DNA of 64,000 nucleotides from UBA11574 sp963752565 (lineage in GTDB: Bacteria; Desulfobacterota; Desulfobacteria; Desulfobacterales; UBA11574). Position 1 is the stretch's first letter. Each line of letters starts with the position of its first letter. The stretch spans positions 1 to 64,000 of the forward strand of contig CAVVZC010000015.1 in NCBI GenBank assembly GCA_963752565.1. Reading direction: 5' to 3'. Shown one piece after another: positions 1-10,357 of the stretch. Under the pieces are notes generated by a model that was not told the origin of the DNA, did not search any database, and was given only the letters and a program-made list of their open reading frames with translations. The position numbers were made by a program, and so were the translations under genes.

Positions 1-452
1 AAAGTGACATCTCTTTGACATGAGCGATATTTAAATGAGCGTTGAATTTGTTGCTATAATCTAAGCACAATAATATATCAAGAAAACAATATCAATATAA
101 CCTTCTGAAATGATGAAATATTATTATTTTAAGACTTTTCTTCTCTCCAGTGTTAAAATCACTTTTATGTAAAAAAAATAATATTTATGCAAAAAGCGTG
201 CAAAAAAACAATTAAGAACAACAAGTTGGATTTCATAGGGTTAGAATTATCGCGGGACTCGAATAGCACTAAAAACCCTTGGATAAATTTAGAAAATTAT
301 GAAATAAATTTAATAAAGTACATGTAAACATTCAACTATTTTTTCATTATAACGTAAAGTCAATAGAAAGTGGGTGACAGTTCAAGCGGTCTATACGAGG
401 GTAGTTCATATGAGTACTACCTGTGGAATATAGTCGATACTCGTTTGGAATG
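1..452. other. AT-rich intergenic stretch
   Basis: No convincing gene is seen. The stretch is strongly AT-rich and lies downstream of the minus-strand methyltransferase that ends at 453. The only structure noticed is a small hairpin near 401-423 (GGTAGT pairing with ACTACC) that might help end the minus-strand transcript, but it has no T-run. Whatever lies further left is outside the window. Confidence 0.5.
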
Positions 453-1211
453 TTAGGGCTTTACGGCTCTAACTGAGATCAGAAGTTCGTAATCCGGATC
501 ATGATGGTCCAATTCTTCTTTGGACAATTCTTCCATGACCAGGCCGTGAAGAAAAGCGATGGTTGAGAGTACATTGCCGCGGGATTCGACGGTAACATTT
601 TCGGCCGGAAAAAGCTCCTGAAATAGCCTCAGCATGGATTGGATGGTGAAATGCCAGTATTCGCCCCATTGATCGATTCCCTCCCGCCGTCCGATTTTGC
701 TAATCCCATGGGTGGTGGCCAGCAACACACCACCGGGTTTTAGAATACGGTAAAGGTGGTACAGGGCTGACCGGAAATCGTAAATCATCTGAAGTGTTTG
801 TGTGAGAATGATACAATCGAAAAAATCAGAGGATAAATGGTCGGCACGGGTTAAGTCCGCCACGATTGTCGTTTGGTGATCATCCGGAACGATGTTTAGC
901 ACATCGCTCTTGGTGACTCGGTTACCGCCAAACTTTCGAGTGTACACATTATCGCCGATTTCCAGAACATGTTTTCGAATATCCCCAGCATGTGCTGAAA
1001 GGAATTGTTCGATGTAATAACGGTCAATGGCCAACCCGCGGTCGATGCCGAAGATACGGCTTATAGGTCGCAGCCGGCGAAGGTCGCCCAAATTCACCGT
1101 TCCGGTCGGCTTTCGTTGTAATCGATAACGACGTTGTTGCGCCCGCAGCCAGTGACGAAACCCCAGCGGCAGGATCGCCGAAGCGAATGCTCTAATCCGG
1201 TCGTTGATCAT
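453..1211 (-). CDS. class I SAM-dependent methyltransferase
   Basis: 252 residues. The core looks like a Methyltransf_11-type Rossmann domain: a motif-I-like LEIGDN at residues 83-88, an acidic strand with VADLTRAD, then DCIILTQTLQMIYD and the post-core RILKPGGVLL, which is the usual motif III. The first 80 residues are basic and not recognised. The gene starts only 10 nt after the stop of the CmoA-like gene on the same strand, so the two are probably cotranscribed. Such proteins often modify sugars or small metabolites, but nothing here fixes the substrate. The glycine-rich loop of motif I is degenerate (IGDN instead of GxGxG), so binding of SAM is likely but not certain. Confidence 0.72.
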   Translation of the reverse strand: MINDRIRAFASAILPLGFRHWLRAQQRRYRLQRKPTGTVNLGDLRRLRPISRIFGIDRGLAIDRYYIEQFLSAHAGDIRKHVLEIGDNVYTRKFGGNRVTKSDVLNIVPDDHQTTIVADLTRADHLSSDFFDCIILTQTLQMIYDFRSALYHLYRILKPGGVLLATTHGISKIGRREGIDQWGEYWHFTIQSMLRLFQELFPAENVTVESRGNVLSTIAFLHGLVMEELSKEELDHHDPDYELLISVRAVKP

Positions 1212-1221
1212 CCGGTCACCA

Positions 1222-1965
1222 TTAAGAGGATTTCTTTACACACAAAAACCCCGCAAAGTTATACCATTGAAAAAAGGTTTCAACGATGTCAAAGCCGTAT
1301 CGGCGAAACATCTCCAAGTTTTCATCAATGCGATAGGGAACGAGCACGTTTTCAAGCGCTTCACGTTTGCGAAGAATTTCATGCTCTGAATAGTCGTTGC
1401 GCCTTTTGAATTCATAGTAGAAATCGATGAAAAACCGATTCATGTGGGAGTTATTGGTGAGCACCTTTTCGGTGACGATCAGCACGCCGCCATCAACCAG
1501 TCCCTTGTAGATCCATTTGATCAGGTTGTCTCGCTGGAGGGGACGAACAAACTGCAGCGTCCAGCATATCGTAACCACGCTGGCATTTTCCAACGACATA
1601 CTGGAGAGCGGCGCATTAAAGTCAGCGTGTCGGACTTTGATACGGTCGGCGAGCCCGCTGTCGTTGATTTTGAGTCGAGCCTGTTCGAGCATTGGAAGGG
1701 AATTGTCGTAGCCGATGAGTCGAGCTGATTTGTCAAGCTCACGGCAGAGGTTGATCAGGGTGGTGGCGGTTGAACAGCCCAGGTCATAAACCTTTGTGCC
1801 GGGGATCCAGAACTTTTTCCCGATCTCCTTGAGCATGTGTTGTTGCTCAAGGTAAAAGGGCACGCTGCGTAAAAGCATGTCATCGAAGACCTCCGCAACT
1901 TCCTTGTTGAACTCGAAATTGCAAGAGCGTGAAGTGTTGGTCTTGTAAACATCGTCTCGCTTCAT
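1222..1965 (-). CDS. cmoA: CmoA-like carboxy-SAM synthase / methyltransferase
   Basis: 247 residues, the usual length of CmoA, which makes carboxy-S-adenosylmethionine from SAM and prephenate for the cmo5U34 modification of tRNA wobble uridine. Seen: FDDMLLRSVPFY at residues 28-39, YDLGCSTATT at 60-69 (SAM loop), a GYDNS strand, then TICWTLQFVRP and IYKGLVDGGVLIVTEK, all in the order and spacing of the family. A ribosome site (GAGGAG) stands 7-8 nt before the ATG. The partner CmoB is not in the window; the next gene downstream is another methyltransferase but not CmoB-like in sequence. Divergence at the Arg that binds the carboxylate could not be judged, so a plain methyltransferase remains possible. 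Confidence 0.78.
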   Translation of the reverse strand: MKRDDVYKTNTSRSCNFEFNKEVAEVFDDMLLRSVPFYLEQQHMLKEIGKKFWIPGTKVYDLGCSTATTLINLCRELDKSARLIGYDNSLPMLEQARLKINDSGLADRIKVRHADFNAPLSSMSLENASVVTICWTLQFVRPLQRDNLIKWIYKGLVDGGVLIVTEKVLTNNSHMNRFFIDFYYEFKRRNDYSEHEILRKREALENVLVPYRIDENLEMFRRYGFDIVETFFQWYNFAGFLCVKKSS

Positions 1966-2389
1966 CTTGTATTCTCCTCTTGCAGATCAGTGGCCCACTA
2001 AATACAAATAAACTCAATATTATAAAAACATAAGAGAGATGGATCAGACGGGTTTGTTTCAAAAGCCTTCACGATTTGTATTATATAATATTTAGCATGG
2101 GACCATTTTTCTATCAACAATAATGGCAAAAACTCCAGATCGTATGAGTGACCTAATGTCAGCATTTTTTTATGTACTACTATGAGAGTGTTCGACTCCC
2201 GCCAGTTTCCACCCTCCTTCGTTTAAACATGTCGAAAACGAAAGCTGTTGCGCCATAACTGTAGGCGAAGGCGGGTGATATCGTTCAGCCTCCGACTAAA
2301 ATAGACTCAAGCCTTCCACTTGGTATGTTAAGAAATTCTATGCCGCTTCAATCTTAACGTCGGATTCAGCTTTTTTCCTTCATTATCTC
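1966..2389. other. intergenic with tmRNA-3'-end-like fragment
   Basis: No gene seen. At about 2188-2211 the sequence GTTCGACTCCCGCC followed by AGTTTCCACC resembles the T-arm and acceptor end of a tmRNA (ssrA) gene, but the 5' half of the T stem is not complementary and no tmRNA body precedes it. It could be a leftover attachment-site copy from an element that used ssrA, or chance. The rest up to 2389 is the 3' flank of the MltD-like gene. Confidence 0.3.
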
Positions 2390-4573
2390 CTACCGTGCAG
2401 ACATCCTGTTGTCATCTGTTTTTTTATAATCGTGCAAACACTGGATAAAAATGGACACAGTTTTGAATTTCTCCTGAAGATTCGGCGCCAGACGTTTCAT
2501 AAGCAAAACAAAGGCGACGATCAGAGCGATGAAAAGAACAGGATAATATAAATTGGCCCAGGATTTGTCGATAACCGTATCGTTTTCAGAACGCTCCAAA
2601 GGAACTGTCGGGGACGAATGAACAATATCTGCTGTATTCCGAGTTATCTCTTTGATTACTGGAATGACAACTTTTTGTGACCATCTTAAATCATCGAAGT
2701 CGACATTTGGATTATATTTTTTAAGCAACCAAACCGGCATTTCAAAGGTATCGTTGCACAGGGTCCAGATATTGTCGCCTTTTTGGGCCTGGTATAATTG
2801 TACGGTTTCGATTTCATAAAAACTGAAAAAATCCTCCTGAATCTTTTTGTGGTATTCAAACCGCGTTTCTTCAAATTGTTCTTTCGAGATCTTATCAAGT
2901 GGAATTTTCACTTTCATGTGCAACTGCAATGTTCTGCTGTAAGGAAATCTATTCAGTCTACGGATAATTTTCGTCGGAATTTCAAGCCATTCCGCGAAAT
3001 GTCCCAGGGTTTCCTCCATTTCAACCTGAATGATTCCCACAGGTTTGCCTTTTTGTATCATCACCCGCTCAACCTCCAGGTTGCCCCCTACGATAGCCGG
3101 ATCGATTGCCAGCTCGGATGCCCGGGTCGTGGCCTCGTATGCGGAAGATGTGCGTAAAGACGCCATCCCCGGTGCTTGTGTTCTTTGTTGACGGATTTCA
3201 GCGGCGGAAAGGTTCGGTGTTTCAGACATATCCGTCACTTCACCGGGCATCGGCAGTCGCAAATGTTGATTGACATAAACGGCACCTTTTGAGCTGATCT
3301 TGTTGGCCAGGATCAGGTCGGATACTTTGATCCCGTGCTGCTTTGCAATTTTTGTGATGTTATCGCCCTTTTTCACGCGATAAATACGACTCGATTTCTG
3401 ATGAACCTTATACATGTTCCAGGGCAATTCCGTGGACGCACCCATTCGATGTTGCACTGCATCTGGCGGCAGGCGCAATGAATATCCTTTGGGCACATAC
3501 TTTTGTCCTCTAAAAACTGGAGACCGCAAGGAGGGATTGAGCTTGCGAAGGGTTGCCAGGTCCACGCCAAAATATTGGCCCAGGTCTTTAATGGATGCAT
3601 AACCGGCCATCACGATTTTTCGGCTCTCAACAGGTGTGTCCGGTGTTATTTTGCCAAAGTATTTTTCATGGTTGGTCGCGACCTCGCGTGCGGCCAAAAA
3701 CTCCGAGTAAAAATTCCTTGAAGCAAATCGAAAACTTTTGCTTTTGTAATGGTTAAAGATTTCTTCGTAATCGCCTTTGGTCCATTTTGCCCTTAACATC
3801 CCCGAAATCCCGTGATTGTAGGCCGTAATGGCCAGCGGCCAGCTTCCAAATTTTTCATAGGAGTGCTTCAGCAACTGAGCCGCTGCCTTGGATGATCGAA
3901 TGGGATCCCATCTTTCATCGATGGCATAGCCCACTGTCATATAACGCTTGCCGGCTTCGCGAACAAATTGCCAGATACCTGCAGCGCCGAATTTGCTGTA
4001 GGCCTTGAGGTTATATGAGGATTCCACATGGGGCAGATAGACGAGATCTTCCGGCAATCCGTATGAATGAAAAATCTCCTTGATCTGGTCGATAAAGGCA
4101 CCGGAACGAATAATCCCTTCACGAAAGCGATCCTTTTGGCCGATCTGGCAGCGGATTTTGTACATCGCCTTTCGGAAAGTGGCCCGATTCGCATTCTTGC
4201 CAAATAGGGCTGCAACCCGTTTGGCTTCGCCATCAGATACAGAAGGGTTTTGAGCCAATTTTTTTAAAATATTCTTGTATTTACGCCTGACTTTTTGGGT
4301 CCGTTTCTCGTTTATTTTTTTTGCACCGTACCGATCCGGGTCTATGAGGTCGATCACTTCATAGATGATATTCAAGTTTTGGCTGTCATGGAGAACGCCC
4401 TGGGCTGTTGAGTACTCTGAGTAAACCTTGGTCCAGAATTTTACATTCGGCTCTATGCTGGGATAAACAGGAAAGGGTGTGGCGTCACCATAAAGAGCCA
4501 CAGGGAAAAAAAAGTTGCTCAACAAGAACAGAACGAACAAGCAGAATTTCAGGTGCATCTTTTTCATAACCAT
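2390..4573 (-). CDS. MltD-like membrane lytic transglycosylase with LysM domains
   Basis: 727 residues from the start chosen here. A signal or anchor segment (FCLFVLFLLSNFFF) leads into an SLT domain: the catalytic Glu lies in LPHVESSYNLKAYS, followed by GAAGIWQF and the ITAYNHG motif typical of MltD-family muramidases that cleave peptidoglycan with 1,6-anhydro products. A clear LysM repeat follows (YRVKKGDNITKIAKQHG), then a second degenerate one (YQAQKGDNIWTL), and a C-terminal transmembrane helix (YYPVLFIALIVAFVLLM), which is unusual for MltD. The longest frame begins at 4609, but GGAG lies 4 nt before the ATG at 4573 and 10 nt before one at 4567, so one of these is preferred. It lies 260 nt downstream of htpX on the same strand. 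Confidence 0.85.
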   Translation of the reverse strand: MVMKKMHLKFCLFVLFLLSNFFFPVALYGDATPFPVYPSIEPNVKFWTKVYSEYSTAQGVLHDSQNLNIIYEVIDLIDPDRYGAKKINEKRTQKVRRKYKNILKKLAQNPSVSDGEAKRVAALFGKNANRATFRKAMYKIRCQIGQKDRFREGIIRSGAFIDQIKEIFHSYGLPEDLVYLPHVESSYNLKAYSKFGAAGIWQFVREAGKRYMTVGYAIDERWDPIRSSKAAAQLLKHSYEKFGSWPLAITAYNHGISGMLRAKWTKGDYEEIFNHYKSKSFRFASRNFYSEFLAAREVATNHEKYFGKITPDTPVESRKIVMAGYASIKDLGQYFGVDLATLRKLNPSLRSPVFRGQKYVPKGYSLRLPPDAVQHRMGASTELPWNMYKVHQKSSRIYRVKKGDNITKIAKQHGIKVSDLILANKISSKGAVYVNQHLRLPMPGEVTDMSETPNLSAAEIRQQRTQAPGMASLRTSSAYEATTRASELAIDPAIVGGNLEVERVMIQKGKPVGIIQVEMEETLGHFAEWLEIPTKIIRRLNRFPYSRTLQLHMKVKIPLDKISKEQFEETRFEYHKKIQEDFFSFYEIETVQLYQAQKGDNIWTLCNDTFEMPVWLLKKYNPNVDFDDLRWSQKVVIPVIKEITRNTADIVHSSPTVPLERSENDTVIDKSWANLYYPVLFIALIVAFVLLMKRLAPNLQEKFKTVSIFIQCLHDYKKTDDNRMSAR

Positions 4574-4834
4574 ATATCTCCGTTTTATCCATGCCTCAAA
4601 TAGGTGCAAAACAAAAGCGGCTAAAATGTTGCAAGAATCATGCTATGGGACTCATTTTTTCTTTTAAAGATGAGAAAAATGAAAAGATTTCAAGGAATTA
4701 TTTGATAGTAAAAAATATAGAGACTATGCAGGATGACAATAATTGGCAATGATTGGCCATTATTGGGCAGGTTCAACATCGCCTTAGAAGACAGCAAATT
4801 TGAGAGGTCGGAGAGTTTTTATTTTTATTTAAGA

Positions 4835-5752
4835 TTATCTGGACAGACGATCCCAAAACGCTTTGCCCTGGTCCAGATCCATACCTTTACCATGACCTGA
4901 AGAGTCTTTCGGGGTTTGAAAGCCCCTTAGCTTAGCAATTCGATCGTTTAAGGGTGGATGGGTAGAGAAGAGACGCATCATTTTTTGGCCGGAAAGGGGA
5001 TTGACGATGAACATGTGGGCTGTGGATGGATTGGCATCCATGGGAAGTTTGCCGGAGTAGGCTCCCAGTTTTTCCAGTGCACTGGCCAACCCTTCGTTAT
5101 TTTGCGCAAAACTTGCACCCGAAGCATCCGCCATGTATTCCCGGGATCGGGATATGGCTGTTTGTATGAGAACGGCCGCAATGGGGGCAAGGATGGACAT
5201 GATGATCAGTCCAAAACCGCCCATGCCCCGATTATCGTCGCTTCCACCCCCAAAAATAGCCGACCACCGGGCAATGCTCGCCAGCATCATGATGGCGCCG
5301 GCCATGGTTGCAGCAATTGAACCGATGAGAATATCCCGGTTTTTGACGTGGGCCAGCTCATGCCCCAAAACACCGGCAAGCTCATCACGATTCATAATCT
5401 TGAGCAAACCCTCTGTTACCGCTATAACGGCATTTTCCGGGTTTCTGCCGGTTGCAAACGCATTGGGAGAATCTTTGGGAATGATGTAGACTCTGGGTGT
5501 GGGAAGACCGGCCCTATTGGAAAGGTCCTGGACAAGGCCATAAAGTTCCGGTGCCTGGCCGGGAGTTGCTTCACGGGCATTGTACATACGAAGAACGATT
5601 TTGTCAGAATACCAGTAGCTAAAAAGGTTCATGCCTGCTGCAAAGAAAAATGCAATAATCAATCCCTGGCGTCCTCCCAGCAGATGTCCGATAAACATGA
5701 AAAATACCGTCATCAATGTAAGTAAAACCGTTGTTCTAATCTGATTACCCAT
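4835..5752 (-). CDS. htpX: HtpX-type membrane zinc metalloprotease
   Basis: 305 residues, close to the usual 280-300. Seen: two N-terminal membrane segments, the zinc-binding HELAH in VLGHELAHVKNRD, two further hydrophobic segments, and the third ligand region SREYMADASGA. HtpX degrades misfolded inner-membrane proteins with its active site facing the cytoplasm and is usually heat- or envelope-stress-induced. AGAGG precedes the ATG by 8 nt. The C-terminal tail after the THPPLNDRIAKL motif is a short hydrophilic extension. It is followed on the same strand by the MltD-like gene, giving an envelope-maintenance pair. Confidence 0.93.
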   Translation of the reverse strand: MGNQIRTTVLLTLMTVFFMFIGHLLGGRQGLIIAFFFAAGMNLFSYWYSDKIVLRMYNAREATPGQAPELYGLVQDLSNRAGLPTPRVYIIPKDSPNAFATGRNPENAVIAVTEGLLKIMNRDELAGVLGHELAHVKNRDILIGSIAATMAGAIMMLASIARWSAIFGGGSDDNRGMGGFGLIIMSILAPIAAVLIQTAISRSREYMADASGASFAQNNEGLASALEKLGAYSGKLPMDANPSTAHMFIVNPLSGQKMMRLFSTHPPLNDRIAKLRGFQTPKDSSGHGKGMDLDQGKAFWDRLSR

Positions 5753-6189
5753 GTGATAACCTCTTTTTTAAAAGTTAATTAAATTGAAGATTTTATAGTT
5801 AAAATAACACCTTGACACCGTAGCGTCGTTAAAAATTATGATTACTGATATTTGAGATTATTAATAAGATATTCAGAATGAAATTTCTCGATTCTTAACA
5901 TCTAATATAAAACTGTTTTCCAAAAATTCAAGCAGCAAATGTTGTTATTCATTGTAAGTACCTAACGGGATATTGCCCAAAAACAAGTCTCTTTAAGCGC
6001 GCATTGGCGGTTATATTTACGATTTACACAAACAATTTATAATGGTATTAATTTTAAAGGTATATTTCTGATATCAAGCCTGTATTCTTATTAGAGCTCT
6101 TTTTCGCTTCAAATATGGACTTCAAAATTTCCTGAAGATCGAATACGGATCAATAAAATATTTTATCCAACTTAAGCAAACATCCGATC
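5753..6189. other. divergent intergenic region
   Basis: AT-rich 437-nt region between htpX (leftward) and the sensor kinase (rightward), so it should hold promoters for both. A TTGACA at 5812-5817 on the plus strand is a possible -35 box but no good -10 is at the right distance. No open frame or RNA was recognised. Confidence 0.4.
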
Positions 6190-8714
6190 ATGAGATCTAA
6201 TTTGCGCAAATATTTTTTGATTTTGACGGGCCTTTTCTTGTTATTTTTGATTGCTTGCAATCATGATTTCCAAAGAAGGACTCCTCCAAAAGCAGTGAAA
6301 GGTATTCTCGACCTCACAGATTGGAATTTTAAAAGCGATGGCGCCGTAGACCTTTCCGGTGAGTATGAATTCTACTGGAAACAACACTTGGCACCGTCGG
6401 ACTTTGCCGGACCAACCCTGCCTCAAAAAACGGGATTCATAACAGTTCCAGGGTTTTGGAACAGATATGAATTAAATGAGAAAAAGCTTCCTGGCGACGG
6501 GTACGCCACATACCGTTTAAAAATTCTCTTCCATGACCAAAAGGAACACCTTGCGCTAAAATTATTAAGTATGGGTACCGCATATACTCTTTTTCTGAAT
6601 GGTCAAAAAGCAAGTTCGATCGGGATCGCTGGAAAAGATCGTGAAACTGCAGTTCCTCGATATTTCCCTCAGGTGCTTGATTGTAAGATCGATGCAAACC
6701 AGATCGAGCTCATTTTTCAGGTATCAAATTTTCATCACAGACGAGGTGGAGCCTGGGAAGTTATCAAGTTGGGGGGGAAAAAGGCGTCCAAAAAATCAAG
6801 GAGAACAGACTTGGCTTTGATCTCTTCTTATTCGGCAGTATTTTCATTATGGCATTGTATCATTTTTGTCTTTTTACGCTCAAAAAAAAGGATCGCGCAT
6901 TTCTATATTTCAGTGTTTTCTGTTTTCTAGTTACGCTAAGACTTCTTACCACAGGTGAAAGATATATCATTCATTTTTTCCCAAACATTCCCTGGGAAGT
7001 GCTCATCAAAATGGAATATCTTTCTTTTTATCTTGCAATTCCCGTATTTGTACTATTTGTTCAATCCTTTTTTCCCCAGGAAATTTCAAAGCGAATCCTG
7101 CACCTGATTGTTGCTGTAGGGCTTGCTTTTTCGTGCACCGTAATCTTTACACCGGCAAGAATTTTTTCATATTCGCTCCAAACCTATCAAATACTCACCA
7201 TCATCATCATTATATACGGGGTTTATGTGCTCATAGCTGCTTCAATCAGAAAGAGAGACGGAGCATTTATTTTTCTTCTTGGATTTATCATTTTGGCATT
7301 TTCAGCCATCAATGACATGATGCACGCTGAAAAGATTATTCAGACCGGATACCTTGCACCTCTGGGCCTATTTATTTTTATTTTTTCCCAGGCATTTCTT
7401 CTTTCCCTTAGATTGACAAAGGCCTTTGAAAATGCCGAGATACAGTATAAGGAACTGAGAGAGACTTACCATGCGTACAGAGAAGAAATCTTAGATCGTG
7501 TTCAGGCCGAGGAGGCTTTGCATGAAAGCGATAAGAAATATAGGACCATTCTTAACAGCATGGAAGACGGATATTGGGAGGTCGATCTGTCCGGGAATTT
7601 GACCTTTATAAATCCGGCCCTGTGCAGGCATCTCGGTTATTCTCAGGAAGAATCAATGGGCATGAACAATCGGCAGTTTATGACTGAAGTTACCGCTGAG
7701 AAAGTATTTCAAACTTTTAACGAAGTTTATCGAACGGGGAAACCCGCTCTGGCATACGATTGGGAAACCATCGGAAAGGACGGAACAAAGAAGTTTATCG
7801 AGACCTCTGTAGCACTGATTTATGATTCAAAAGGTGAGCCCATCGGCTTTCGGGGTGTTGGCCGTGACATTACCGAGCGTAAACGGGCCCAGGAGCAGGA
7901 AAGGTTGCATCAAGAGCAGCTTTTTCAAGCCAGTAAAATGGTTGCGTTGGGCACACTGGTTTCCGGCGTGGCGCATGAGATAAACAATCCCAACAATTTT
8001 ATTCGGCTAAATACGCCCACACTGCAGGAAGCATGGGAAAGTGCTCTGCCGATCCTTGAGGAATACTACGCGGAGAATGGCGATTTTATGATAGGGGGCA
8101 TGAAATACACCGAGATGCGTGGAAAGATACCGGTATTGTTCTCTGGAATATTGAATGGGTCCAAGCGTATCATGCAAATCGTTGAAGACTTGAAGCATTT
8201 TGTACGAAAGGATGTTTCCGAGACAGAACAATCTGTTGATATTAATGCTGTTTTACAATCTGCCATTTCACTCATTTCGAATATGATAAACAAATCCACA
8301 GATCGTTTTTCAGTAGAATATGGCAGGGATTTACCAGCGATGACCGGTAATTTTCAGAGGCTCGAACAGGTATTTGTCAATTTGATCCAAAATGCATGCC
8401 AGGCCCTTAAGGACCCCAGTAAAGGCATTTTTGTTTCAACGTCATATGATGAAGAGATGAAAAGTATTGTGATTAAAATACGGGATGAGGGCATTGGAAT
8501 TCCTTCCGAAAATTTGTCGCAGATTACGGACCCGTTTTTTACCACCAAGCATGATTCAGGAGGCACTGGACTGGGTTTATCAATTTCTTCAAAAATTGTA
8601 GAGGAACACGGTGGACGAATGATTTTTGACTCGGAAGTCGGGAAGGGAACAACAACCGAGATTATTTTGCCCGTTCATGAAAAAAACAATACATTGAAAG
8701 GGATAATAGAATGA
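6190..8714 (+). CDS. 7TMR-DISM/PAS sensor histidine kinase, interrupted by one frameshift
   Basis: Two frames together read as one kinase. The first (6190-about 6777) gives a lipoprotein-like signal ending LFLIACN and a DISM-type extracellular jelly-roll domain. The second becomes open just after the G run at 6771-6777: GVQKIKENRLGFDLFLFG leads straight into the 7-helix membrane domain, then a PAS domain (ILNSMEDGYWEVDL), the H-box VSGVAHEINNP, the N-box NLIQNACQAL, DEGIGIP and FFTTKHDSGGTGLGL. Adding one G to the seven-G run restores a continuous frame (KLGGEKG). The stop overlaps the ATG of the NtrC-type regulator at 8711 (ATGA), so kinase and regulator form a two-component pair. Either a homopolymer sequencing error, a phase-variable tract, or a recent mutation. 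The apparent ATG at 6849 lies inside the first membrane helix and is not a true start. Confidence 0.85.
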
Positions 8715-10129
8715 AAGAGTCTGTATACCCTGAGTTTCCAGTCATTTTGATAGATGACGAAGAGCAGGCTTTGGATAGTTTTGAAATTGCGCTTCGTTCT
8801 GCAAATATGAATCATTTTATCCGTTGTCTGGATAGCCGTGATGTGATGCCGACGCTTTCCAGTCGTGAGGTTGAAGTCATGCTGCTCGATTTGAGAATGC
8901 CGCATGTGTCCGGTGAAGAACTACTTCCCATGATAAACAGCGATTTTCCCGAAATTCCTGTCATTATTATTACAGGAGCAAACGATGTGGAAACCGCTGT
9001 AAAATGCATGAAACACGGGGCATTTGACTATATGGTCAAGCCTGTTGAAAAAAGTCGCCTTGTCAGCGGCGTAAGACGGGCCTTGGAACTCCGTGAATTG
9101 CAAAAAGAGAACAGATTGTTAAAAGCCCATGTTCTGTCCGACAAGTTGGAACATCCCGGGGCTTTTTCGGAGATTGTGACAAACAGTGCCGGTATGCGGT
9201 CTATTTTTCAATACGTTGAGGCGATTTCCAAGAGCCCACGGCCGGTTCTGATTACCGGAGAAACCGGTGTCGGCAAGGAGTTGGTTGCCAAAGCGGTCCA
9301 TGCGCTAAGCCATCGAGAGGGCGATTTTGTCCCCGTAAACGTGGCGGGTTTGGATGATAATGTTTTTGCAGATACGCTTTTTGGACATAAGAAAGGTGCC
9401 TTTACCGGTGCCGAGCAGGCCCGTAACGGCTTGATAGAACAAGCGTCAGGAGGAACACTTTTTTTGGATGAGATCGGTGATCTGAGTGCTCCATCACAAG
9501 TAAAACTCTTGCGGCTTTTACAAGATGGAGATTTTTTTCCTCTTGGATCCGATGTTGCCAAGGGTTCCAACGCCCGAATAATTGTTGCCACCAATCAGGA
9601 CCTGGATGAGCTGAAGTCGTCCGGCAGATTTCGGAAGGATCTTTACTACAGGCTTTGCGACCACCATATTAATGTTCCACCCCTTCGTGAGCGTCTGGAA
9701 GATCTGAACATTCTTGTGGAACACTTTTTGGAGAAGGCATCTAAAACTCTGGATAAGAAGAAACCTACCCCGCCTGATGAACTGACCGTCCTGCTTTCGA
9801 CATATCATTTCCCTGGAAACATCAGAGAGCTGGAATCCATGGTTTTCAACGCGGTCAGCAGTCATAAATCCGGTAAGCTTTCCATGGAAAGCTTCAAGTC
9901 GCACATCTATCAAAAACATCCTTCGATTGAAACAGAATCAAAACAGCTGCTCAAAGAGAAGAAGGTTTTATTGTCTTTTTCCAAGCAATTGCCAACACTC
10001 AAACAGACCGAACAACTCCTCATTGATGAGGCCATGAAACGGGCCAATGACAACCAGTCCATTGCGGCATTGAGTCTGGGAATAACGCGCCAGGCATTGA
10101 ACCGGCGTCTGAGGTTGAAAAACAAATAG
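8711..10129 (+). CDS. NtrC-family sigma-54-dependent response regulator
   Basis: 472 residues in the standard three domains. Receiver: LIDDEE near the start, the phosphoacceptor in MLLDLRMPHVSG, then ITGAND and the KPVEK lysine. AAA+ domain: Walker A GETGVGKE, the sigma-54 contact loop GAFTGA, Walker B GGTLFLDEIGD and LRERLED. C-terminal Fis-type helix-turn-helix: IAALSLGITRQALNRRL. It therefore activates sigma-54 promoters when phosphorylated by the overlapping kinase upstream (ATGA overlap). Target genes cannot be read from the window. The gene after it is on the opposite strand. Confidence 0.95.
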   Translation: MKESVYPEFPVILIDDEEQALDSFEIALRSANMNHFIRCLDSRDVMPTLSSREVEVMLLDLRMPHVSGEELLPMINSDFPEIPVIIITGANDVETAVKCMKHGAFDYMVKPVEKSRLVSGVRRALELRELQKENRLLKAHVLSDKLEHPGAFSEIVTNSAGMRSIFQYVEAISKSPRPVLITGETGVGKELVAKAVHALSHREGDFVPVNVAGLDDNVFADTLFGHKKGAFTGAEQARNGLIEQASGGTLFLDEIGDLSAPSQVKLLRLLQDGDFFPLGSDVAKGSNARIIVATNQDLDELKSSGRFRKDLYYRLCDHHINVPPLRERLEDLNILVEHFLEKASKTLDKKKPTPPDELTVLLSTYHFPGNIRELESMVFNAVSSHKSGKLSMESFKSHIYQKHPSIETESKQLLKEKKVLLSFSKQLPTLKQTEQLLIDEAMKRANDNQSIAALSLGITRQALNRRLRLKNK

Positions 10130-10357
10130 TCCGCAGTTCTGATTCAGTATATCAGATAACATTCTAAAACCAAAAGAAAATACAAGATACTCCGGTTAAA
10201 ACGGTGCAATACACGGAATATGGGTGTAAGGATGACGGCTGTAATATTGCTCACCACATCAGCTTGGCCTAATCGGGCGATTGTTTCAAAAAAAGAGTAA
10301 CTTATTTAAATAGTTCGATAATACCAAAATTATGGTTGGCAGCACGGAAAAGGTGTT

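Noticed and set aside
6765..6785. Programmed frameshift at the G tract
   Set aside because: No slippery heptamer with downstream stimulator is evident; mutation, phase variation or sequencing error are simpler.
6849..8714. Kinase starting at the ATG at 6849 as a separate gene
   Set aside because: The frame is open and homologous upstream from about 6780; the ATG is inside the first membrane helix, so one gene with a frameshift is the better reading.
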